From the NCBI GenBank assembly GCA_947487845.1, contig CANKYC010000031.1:1-12650 (forward strand): a stretch of 12,650 nucleotides of DNA, in the 5' to 3' direction. Both the position numbers and the translations under genes were made by a program. Shown here in pieces: positions 1-5,361 of the stretch (position 1 is its first letter; each line of letters starts with the position of its first letter). The notes below the pieces were generated by a model. That model saw only the letters and a program-made list of their open reading frames with translations. It had not been told where the DNA came from and searched no databases. This DNA is from Rickettsiales bacterium (GTDB taxonomy: Bacteria > Pseudomonadota > Alphaproteobacteria > Rickettsiales > UBA1997).

Positions 1-9
1 TCTTTTTTA

Positions 10-52
10 ACCTCAAATTTCGCCCTATTTTTGCTTATTTTTTAGTAAAATT
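10..52 (+). repeat. Dispersed direct repeat, copy 1
   Basis: Aligns without gaps to 1994-2036 at 35 of 43 positions; most differences are transitions. The shared core is CCTATTTT, one variable base, then GCTTATTTTTT and TAAAATT. Both copies have the same orientation and both lie a short way upstream of a degraded reading frame. The sequence is AT-rich, so part of the match could be chance, but C and G positions are also kept. Could be the end of an unknown mobile or palindromic element. Confidence 0.5.
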
Positions 53-95
53 ACTCGCAATATATCCTGATATTGGTCGTAATTTTACTAAAAAA
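38..95. repeat. Large perfect hairpin upstream of ahpD remnant
   Basis: A perfect 17-bp inverted repeat, TTTTTTAGTAAAATTAC at 38-54 and its reverse complement at 79-95. The 24-nt spacer holds a second nested stem (CAATAT with ATATTG). It sits 11 bp before the ATG at 107. The left arm overlaps the dispersed repeat at 10-52, but the second copy of that repeat lacks the right arm. The A/T arms ending in a run could act as a bidirectional terminator for an upstream gene, or be an element end; the sequence does not decide. Confidence 0.6.
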
Positions 96-106
96 GCGCT
101 AAAAAC

Positions 107-671
107 ATGTCAAAATTTGAGGTTAAAAAAGACTTAGGACAGGCTCTTAGAAAAAAATATGAAGCAAGCGTTGGAAAGTCGCCAATTCTGATTTCGCCAC
201 TGAACAAAAATTGCCGCAGGATTGTGAGAATCTTTGTCCATGAATTGGAAAAAACTAGAATAGGCTCGCGCGACTTTAAAATTAATGTTCAAAGCCTTAT
301 TAATCGCGACAATACAACTCTTGCAATTAAGCAAATTTTTGACGCAACTTTGGCATCCGCTTATGCGACAAAAGAAAATTTATTGATCCAAGTTATGAAA
401 AATGAGATGCAAAATATTTTGTCAGAGTCAGAAATAAAAGCCTTTAAAACTGCAGCTTCAGCGATGACAAAGAATATTCACAATTGTCGGTAGGTTTAAG
501 AATGCGCGGCATTGCCGATCATGGAATTGAGAAAGCGGAGTATGTATTGACGATCATGCGAGCCAGTTGACAAAACATGGATTAACAAAGTCACAAGTTC
601 AAATGATCGCAAAAATTGCCGCTGTTATAAATTCGGTGGCGCAAGTTTTAGTAATCAAAAATCAGGAATAA
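107..671 (+). pseudogene. ahpD: ahpD pseudogene (alkylhydroperoxidase), frameshifted
   Basis: Three frames in a row read as pieces of AhpD, the CxxC alkylhydroperoxidase that works with AhpC against peroxides. Frame 2 (to the stop at 491-493) matches the N-terminal half from about residue 45 on (DFKINVQSL, then an ATLASAYATKE stretch and AAASAM). Frame 1 (about 484-543) continues with GLRMRGIADHGIEKAEY. Frame 0 (543-671) gives the C-terminal end: C-I-D-D-H, then helices ending in AAVINSVAQVL and a stop. The family active site is CxxC followed by x3-H; here the second Cys and the His survive, but roughly 15 residues carrying the first Cys are missing. The first ~44 residues of the frame-2 reading do not resemble AhpD and may be foreign. 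The stop lies 2 bp before dps, so this was probably an ahpD-dps oxidative stress operon. The family assignment is from remembered homologs. Confidence 0.75.
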
Positions 672-673
672 TT

Positions 674-1111
674 ATGAAAAATCATCAAGCGTTAGTAAGT
701 CTGGAAAAAGTTTTAGCTAATAGTTATGCGCTATATTTAAAAACCCAAAATTATCACTGGAATGTAGTTGGTGCAAATTTCAAATCACTGCATGAATTAT
801 TTAATGAACAATATAATGATTTAGCAGCGGCGATTGATGAAATTGCTGAAAGAATTAGAGCGCTTGGAGTTAAGGTTGACGGCACTTTTGAGAATTTTTC
901 TAAATTGAGCAAAATTAAAAGTGGCGATAAAAATGCTAAAAATGAAGCGATGATCCGTGATTTGATTTCTGGTAATGAAACTGTCGCTGATTTTTTGAAA
1001 GAAGGAATTAAAGCAGCGCAAGCGGAACAAGATGAAGGAACGGCAGATTTGCTAATTGGCAGATTAAAAGTTCACGAAAAAGCAATTTGGATGTTGCAGT
1101 CTAGTCAGTAG
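674..1111 (+). CDS. dps: Dps-family ferritin-like DNA-protection protein
   Basis: Dps forms a 12-subunit shell that oxidises Fe(II) with peroxide, stores iron and protects DNA. The 145-aa length is typical of the short form. The signature runs from H28-W29 (NYHWNVVG) to a conserved IDEIAERIRALG helix at 54-65. By spacing with Listeria and E. coli Dps, the intersubunit ferroxidase ligands are H28, H40, D55 and E59; the acidic residue expected four after the second His is N44 here, with E45 next to it. No basic N-terminal DNA-binding tail is visible. The start is supported by AGGA at 664-667, 6 nt before the ATG, which overlaps the last codons of the ahpD remnant. Dps seems to be the surviving member of an oxidative stress operon. 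A terminator follows at 1326. Confidence 0.95.
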   Translation: MKNHQALVSLEKVLANSYALYLKTQNYHWNVVGANFKSLHELFNEQYNDLAAAIDEIAERIRALGVKVDGTFENFSKLSKIKSGDKNAKNEAMIRDLISGNETVADFLKEGIKAAQAEQDEGTADLLIGRLKVHEKAIWMLQSSQ

Positions 1112-1125
1112 ATTTAATCAATTAT

Positions 1126-1297
1126 GGCGCCGTTGCGTAAATCAAATTTTTCTAAGAAATTTTTGTGATTCTAAATTTTTTGAAGACGAAGTTTTGGATG
1201 GGATATAAATTTATGTTTTGGTATAGATGTACGTGCGTTTCAAAAAATTTAGAATTGCGAAAAGTTCGACGAAAAAGTTGATTTACGCGACAGCGCC
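1126..1297. mobile_element. MITE-like 172-bp long inverted repeat
   Basis: Two 59-bp arms, 1126-1184 and 1239-1297, are inverted copies matching at 49 of 59 positions, around a 54-bp centre with no coding potential. Both ends read GGCGCYGTYGCGTAAATCAA. The element is flanked on both sides by ATTAT (1121-1125 and 1298-1302), a candidate 5-bp target duplication, though in AT-rich DNA this could be chance. The ends recall the GGCNCTGTTGCAAA ends of IS6-family elements, but that family makes 8-bp duplications, so the link is weak. It begins 14 bp after the dps stop and encodes nothing, so a non-autonomous MITE or RPE-like element is the best reading. Confidence 0.65.
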
Positions 1298-1325
1298 ATT
1301 ATCGATAACCATTTAAGCGCTTATC

Positions 1326-1362
1326 AGCGGCTTTCAGTTTTTAAACTGGAAGCCGCTTTTTA
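1326..1362 (+). terminator. Rho-independent terminator for dps
   Basis: AGCGGCTTTCAGTTT (1326-1340) pairs with AAACTGGAAGCCGCT (1343-1357) over 15 bp with one mismatch, followed by a T-run to about 1360. GC-rich at the base with a U-tract on the + strand only, so it faces dps. In the other direction, for the gene ending at 1379, no T-run follows the stem. Confidence 0.85.
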
Positions 1363-1378
1363 TTATTTAAATTTCTAA

Positions 1379-1900
1379 TTAATCAGAAAGAACTTCGCAA
1401 TTTCCGTTTGCGATGTAAGCATCTAAACCAACAGTTGTGATTTCTTTATAACGGCTATCACCCAAAACTCTGATTAAAGTGCCAATCGGGCCATCAGATT
1501 GAATATTATAAAAAACGCCGGTTTGATTGAATGTAGCTGGGAAAGTTTCGCAGATTTCGCCTTCGCAACGAGTAACGCTTTTAGTTTTTTTATCTAACAC
1601 GATAAAAGCCTTAACTTCTCTTTTTGGACATTCTCTTTTCGTGCAAAGGAAACCACTTTTTGGTTCGCATCTCAATCTTTCCCAAGCTTTTGCAGCTTTA
1701 AAATAAGTTTCTGCTTCCGAGAATAATTTTTGAAAATCGAATGGTTGTATTTTAAGATCGTCTGCCGGATCTTTTTTCTCAGATATTTCGCGTGGCTCTA
1801 TTTTTAAAGATTCTTTTTTTTCAGTTTTAGCTGCAGCGAAAACTGATGAAGAAGTAAGGGCAAAAATTGCCAATAAAATTGCGGTTAGTTTGATTTTCAT
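1379..1900 (-). CDS. Exported cysteine-rich protein of unknown function
   Basis: 173 aa. A clear Sec signal peptide: two Lys (K2, K4), a hydrophobic core at 5-15, and a VFA cleavage site, so cutting after about A22 is likely. Residues 24-50 are charged and disordered in character (Lys/Glu-rich). The mature C-terminal part (about 55-173) has six cysteines at 78, 86, 91, 112, 117 and 168, an even number that would suit disulfides in the periplasm. No lipobox Cys follows the signal, so it is not a lipoprotein. I do not recognise the family. It stands alone on the minus strand between dps (convergent) and the GNAT remnant (divergent). No strong ribosome binding site is visible before the ATG at 1898-1900. 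Confidence 0.8.
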   Translation of the reverse strand: MKIKLTAILLAIFALTSSSVFAAAKTEKKESLKIEPREISEKKDPADDLKIQPFDFQKLFSEAETYFKAAKAWERLRCEPKSGFLCTKRECPKREVKAFIVLDKKTKSVTRCEGEICETFPATFNQTGVFYNIQSDGPIGTLIRVLGDSRYKEITTVGLDAYIANGNCEVLSD

Positions 1901-1993
1901 GAGATTGAGATAGGTTAATTGATATTGTCAAATTTGAAGATGATTAAGAAAAAAACAATAAGAAATGTTAGACGCTGTTAGTTAATTATTTTT

Positions 1994-2036
1994 ATCCCAG
2001 ATTTTGTCCTATTTTGGCTTATTTTTTGATAAAATT
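1994..2036 (+). repeat. Dispersed direct repeat, copy 2
   Basis: Second copy of the 43-bp sequence at 10-52 (35 of 43 identical, no gaps, same orientation). It ends 9 bp before the ATG of the truncated acetyltransferase. Unlike copy 1 it has no inverted partner downstream. Confidence 0.5.
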
Positions 2037-2045
2037 TAAAAACTG

Positions 2046-2267
2046 ATGGCATTAAAAACTAAAATCTCACCTACAAAAAACGAAATTAAAACCGCAAAAG
2101 AATTGGGCTATAAAGCAATGCAATTTAATTTTGTTGTTTCCAAAAATAAAGCTGCTGTAAACTTATGGCAATCAGTCGGATTTAAAATTATTGGTACCAT
2201 TCCTCAAGGCTTTAACCATAAGGTTTTAGGCTATGTTGATGCTCACATAATGTTTCGCGAAGTATAA
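2046..2267 (+). pseudogene. Truncated GNAT acetyltransferase remnant
   Basis: 73 aa. Residues about 16-73 match the C-terminal part of RimI/GNAT N-acetyltransferases: a helix AKELGYKAMQFNFVV, then the NKAAVNLWQSVGFKIIGT segment (N-x-x-A-x-x-L-W-x-x-x-G-F, with the typical Asn and the strand after it), then GYVDAHIMF at the end. The family is normally about 150-170 aa. The N-terminal half, including the acetyl-CoA pyrophosphate loop (Q/R-x-x-G-x-G/A), is absent, and no frame upstream supplies it; the dispersed repeat at 1994-2036 lies there instead. Residues 1-15 are unlike the family. A catalytically active protein is unlikely. It precedes the ABC-F gene by 22 bp but need not be related to it. 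Confidence 0.7.
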
Positions 2268-2289
2268 TTAATTAAAAAATTTAAAAGCA

Positions 2290-3780
2290 GTGATCAGAGT
2301 TAAAGATTTATCTATTTCATTTTCAGGACATGATGTTTTTACCGATGCCAGTTTCATCATTAACGGCCGCGAGAAGGTTGGTTTGATTGGGCGCAACGGA
2401 AGTGGCAAATCTACTTTCCTAAAATTAATTCTAAAAAAACTTGAGCCAGATTCGGGCGCGGTAGAAATTCCGCGCGGTTACAGAATTGGGCATTTAGAAC
2501 AACATATTCACTTCACTCACGAAACAGTTTTAGATGAAATTTGTTCAGTTTTACCAGAAGATCGCGAGCATGAAGGTTGGAAAGGTGAAAATATTTTATA
2601 TGGCTTGGGCTTTACTTACGACGATCTCTACAAAGATCCCAAGAAATTCTCCGGCGGTTATCAAGTTAAATTAAATTTGGCAAAATTGCTTTTGGTTGAA
2701 CCACAAATGTTGTTGCTCGACGAACCAACCAACTATCTCGATATCCACTCAATTCGCTGGTTAAAAGAATTTTTAAAAGAATGGGAAGGCGAATTAATTT
2801 TAATCACTCACGATCGCGGATTCATGGATGACGTGGTTACACACACTTTAGTAATTCACCGCAAAGCCTTTAAAAAAGTTCCCGGTAACACGCAAGGCAT
2901 TCGCGAAAAAATTGCCGCTGAAGAAGAAATTTACGAAAAAACTCGCGTCAACGAAGATAAGCAAAGACAAAAAACCCAAGAATGGATTGATCGTTTCGGC
3001 GCTAAAGCCAGCATGGCGAGCCGCGCGCAATCACGGGTTAAAATGTTAGAAAAACAAGATGTGAAGGAAAAATTGGCGCATGTTGCAACTCTTGATTTTG
3101 AATTCACTCATAATCCTTACGCTAGCAAAGAAAATATGGTTGAAGCTGAAAATCTTGGCTTTGGTTACAACCCAGAACATTTACTGATTCACAATCTTGG
3201 CTTCAAAGTTGCTGATGGCGAAAAAATTTGCATCATCGGTAAAAATGGCAAAGGTAAATCAACTTTATTAAAGCTTATCACGCAAGATTTGATCCCGCTT
3301 AAAGGCAATATCAAAACCAATACTAAAACTGAAATCGGTTATTTCGGACAAATGAACATTGATCGTCTCGATAAAAATCGTACAGTTTATGAAGAGTTGC
3401 AAAAAGTTGATGAAAAACTTCCGATAAGCCGCGTGCGTCAGGTTTGCAGCAACATGATGTTTAACAATGATTTAGCAAATAAGAAAATTTCTGTGCTTTC
3501 GGGTGGCGAAAAAAGCCGCGTGATGCTTGGAAAAATTTTGTTGAAAGGTGTGAATTTATTGCTTCTTGATGAACCAACAAATCACCTTGATATGGAATCT
3601 TGCGAAGCTCTTTTGGAAGCAATCAAAAACTTCCAAGGTGCGGTAATTGTAGTTACGCACGACGAACATTTCTTAAGACAAATCGCCAATAAATTAATCG
3701 TTTTCGATGATAATAAAACTTTCACTTTTGAAGATTCTTACGAATTTTTCTTAAAAAGAATTGGCTGGAAAGATCATTAA
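2290..3780 (+). CDS. ABC-F family ATPase (ribosome-associated type)
   Basis: Two ABC ATPase domains in one chain with no membrane segments, the mark of ABC-F proteins, which bind the ribosomal E site and ease stalled translation or resist antibiotics. Domain 1: Walker A GRNGSGKST at 34-42, signature SGGYQ at 121-125, Walker B LLLDEP at 141-146, H-loop THD at 173-175. The linker with the P-site interaction motif spans about 186-270 and is rich in Lys, Glu and Arg. Domain 2: Walker A GKNGKGKST at 317-325, signature LSGGEKSR at 403-410, Walker B LLLLDEPTNHLD at 423-434, THD at 456-458. All catalytic residues are present. At 496 aa it is shorter than Uup (about 635 aa) and lacks Uup's C-terminal coiled coil. 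Starts with GTG; no strong Shine-Dalgarno. The exact subfamily cannot be fixed by eye. Confidence 0.93.
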   Translation: MIRVKDLSISFSGHDVFTDASFIINGREKVGLIGRNGSGKSTFLKLILKKLEPDSGAVEIPRGYRIGHLEQHIHFTHETVLDEICSVLPEDREHEGWKGENILYGLGFTYDDLYKDPKKFSGGYQVKLNLAKLLLVEPQMLLLDEPTNYLDIHSIRWLKEFLKEWEGELILITHDRGFMDDVVTHTLVIHRKAFKKVPGNTQGIREKIAAEEEIYEKTRVNEDKQRQKTQEWIDRFGAKASMASRAQSRVKMLEKQDVKEKLAHVATLDFEFTHNPYASKENMVEAENLGFGYNPEHLLIHNLGFKVADGEKICIIGKNGKGKSTLLKLITQDLIPLKGNIKTNTKTEIGYFGQMNIDRLDKNRTVYEELQKVDEKLPISRVRQVCSNMMFNNDLANKKISVLSGGEKSRVMLGKILLKGVNLLLLDEPTNHLDMESCEALLEAIKNFQGAVIVVTHDEHFLRQIANKLIVFDDNKTFTFEDSYEFFLKRIGWKDH

Positions 3781-3827
3781 AAAATAGAATTGGTTATCCA
3801 AAACTGATTTGAAAAAACCGAATTTAT

Positions 3828-4997
3828 ATGCCAAAACACGAAGAGCGCGTGGCAAATTACAATAAATTGTCAGCAAGGTTACGCGATATGCCAGATGAAG
3901 AAGTTGCAAAACTTTTAGCCTCAGGAAAGCTGGTTGATTCAAGTATGGGTGCCTATGCGCTTGAGATAGACGGAACTCCTGTATTTGCCAAACAAATTGC
4001 AATTTCCGATCTTGAGCTTGCCAATAAAAAATCAGATGGAAGCTTCTCAACGGCAAATATTTTCAACTTACCAATCTGCTATCAATATGCTTTTAATTCG
4101 GCGGGTTTTGGTGCTGGCAGGGAATTGGCGGCGCATGAAATGACAACTAATTGGGTGCTAAATGGTCAATGCCCTAATTTTCCTATAACCTATGGTTATA
4201 AAATGATAGATAGAAATCCTGCACAAGATTTACCATCGGAAGCGCAGCGTGCAGAGTTTAAAAAATATTGGAATGGTTCTGAAGAAATTGAAAATCGCAT
4301 GGATGCACTTGATGGCGCTAAAAAATCTGTTGTAGTTTTTATGGAGAGTATTCCACAAACATTGAGCTCATATATTCATCCCAAGAAGGAAGAAGAAAGA
4401 AAGCCTGATATGGTGAAAGCTGAAGAGGGAATTATCAAAACAACTGCTTTTTTAGAGAGCCAAGGCATGATGCATTTTGATGCCCATTCTGGTAACATTT
4501 TAGTTGATTACGAAGGGCAAGTTTGTTTTGCCGATTTTGGTATGGCGCTTTCTAAAGATTTTGAACTAAGTGCAGAAGAGATAAAATTTTTAGAAGACAA
4601 CTCTGGTTATGATAGATCGCAAGCTCTTTCCAGCCTATGTCGCCATCCTAAAGATAAAGTAACAAAAGCAGAATTACCAATTTTGCCCGAAGTAAAAGAG
4701 ATGTCGGAGCGCTATGAGCCAATCTCTAGAGAATTTAAAAAATTTTCTGATGCTTTTAAAGATGATGAAACAAAATCAGTCCGATATCCGGCTAAAGAAA
4801 TGAGTGAATTATATCTGACAATCAAAAATTCTTTTAAAGAGTTACCTACCGAAGAAAAAAATGAATTTGCCAAGAAATTTTCCAGCAGCAAAAAGGTAAA
4901 AGAATTTGAGGATGTCGGAAATGATTCTAAAAAATCTTGGGCTGATAAAATCTCAGATTCAAAGCGAGCAAAAGATGATTCTGTAATCAAAAGATAA
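3828..4997 (+). CDS. Eukaryotic-like protein kinase-fold protein, possible effector
   Basis: 389 aa with a protein-kinase-like core. Visible elements in order: a poor glycine-rich region (about 39-45), the beta-3 lysine in VFAKQ (K55), a helix with RELAAHE supplying the alpha-C glutamate (E99 or E104), a hinge-like VVVFMES at 168-174, catalytic loop HFDAHSGN at 216-223 (H216, D218, N223) and DFG at 236-238. All key catalytic residues are therefore present. The activation segment after DFG is short, and the usual APE motif is not obvious. The C-terminal 140 residues are Lys/Glu/Ser-rich and probably helical or disordered. No signal peptide or membrane segment. Similar HxDxxxxN/DFG proteins in intracellular bacteria include secreted effectors such as Legionella LegK; a small-molecule phosphotransferase is the alternative. 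Lies 47 bp after the ABC-F gene with no terminator between, so the two may share a transcript. Confidence 0.7.
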   Translation: MPKHEERVANYNKLSARLRDMPDEEVAKLLASGKLVDSSMGAYALEIDGTPVFAKQIAISDLELANKKSDGSFSTANIFNLPICYQYAFNSAGFGAGRELAAHEMTTNWVLNGQCPNFPITYGYKMIDRNPAQDLPSEAQRAEFKKYWNGSEEIENRMDALDGAKKSVVVFMESIPQTLSSYIHPKKEEERKPDMVKAEEGIIKTTAFLESQGMMHFDAHSGNILVDYEGQVCFADFGMALSKDFELSAEEIKFLEDNSGYDRSQALSSLCRHPKDKVTKAELPILPEVKEMSERYEPISREFKKFSDAFKDDETKSVRYPAKEMSELYLTIKNSFKELPTEEKNEFAKKFSSSKKVKEFEDVGNDSKKSWADKISDSKRAKDDSVIKR

Positions 4998-5071
4998 ATA
5001 AGGGCGCAATTAAGACCAGAACTACTTCAAACTTAATCTTTCCAGATATTTTCTAATTAAGTAATTTTTTT

Positions 5072-5170
5072 AGGTCATCGAGCAAAACGCTTTAGCGCGT
5101 CGTCGAGATGCTGGCTGGATGATCACGCTAGCGTCTCGACGACGGCCTTGCGGCCTTTGCTCGACGACCT
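5072..5170. repeat. 99-bp palindromic element with nested hairpins
   Basis: The outer arms, AGGTCATCGAGCAAA (5072-5086) and TTTGCTCGACGACCT (5156-5170), pair with one mismatch. Inside, CGTCGTCGAGA pairs with TCTCGACGACG. Each arm carries its own small hairpin in the unmatched middle (CGC-TTTA-GCG on the left, GGCC-TTGC-GGCC on the right), and the centre folds again (ATGCTGGC with GCTAGCGT). The result is a cruciform-like, strongly structured RNA or DNA. A T8 run (about 5178-5185) follows, so it may also terminate the kinase-like gene. GC-rich against AT-rich surroundings, as expected for an inserted element. Confidence 0.8.
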
Positions 5171-5217
5171 GAGATTCTTTTTTTTCGATGATCTGAAATT
5201 CTGGCATAATTAAAAAC

Positions 5218-5304
5218 ACTCCCAAGTCACCCTGAGCCTGTCGAAGGGTGATTCAGGCTTCCGACTTGAATCACCCTTCAACAGGCTCAGGGTGACTTGG
5301 GAGT
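5218..5304. repeat. 38-bp near-perfect inverted repeat (TCACCCTGAGCCTGTCGA type)
   Basis: Arms at 5218-5255 and 5267-5304 are inverted copies with a single mismatch (C versus T), around an 11-nt loop. Each arm also contains an internal palindrome (CACCCT ... AGGGTG). The core TCACCCTGAGCCTGTCGA is a repeat I recognise as scattered widely through bacterial genomes between genes. The near-identity of the arms means recent origin or strong selection on pairing. It lies 57 bp past the end of the ABC exporter gene. Confidence 0.85.
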
Positions 5305-5361
5305 ATGTTACGCGACAGAATCGTTACGAGGTTCATGAGGATTGAAATAGCAGTAAAAAAA

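Larger units (their letters stand above)
4998..5361. other. Intergenic gap between convergent genes, filled by two palindromes
   Basis: 364 bp without a credible gene between the kinase-like gene (+) and the ABC exporter (-). It holds two separate palindromic elements (5072-5170 and 5218-5304) and AT-rich filler. Either may end transcription from one or both sides. A short reading frame starting at 5305 runs into the antisense of the exporter gene and is not supported. Confidence 0.7.

Noticed and set aside
107..238. First 44 residues of the ahpD remnant frame as a piece of a FlhA-like C-terminus (SPILISPLNKNCRRIVRIF)
   Set aside because: A loose resemblance only; too short and diverged to support by eye, and no flagellar gene is near.
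5307..5317. TTACGCGACAG shared with the right arm of the element at 1126-1297
   Set aside because: Only 11 bases match and the terminal GCGCC does not follow; chance cannot be excluded.
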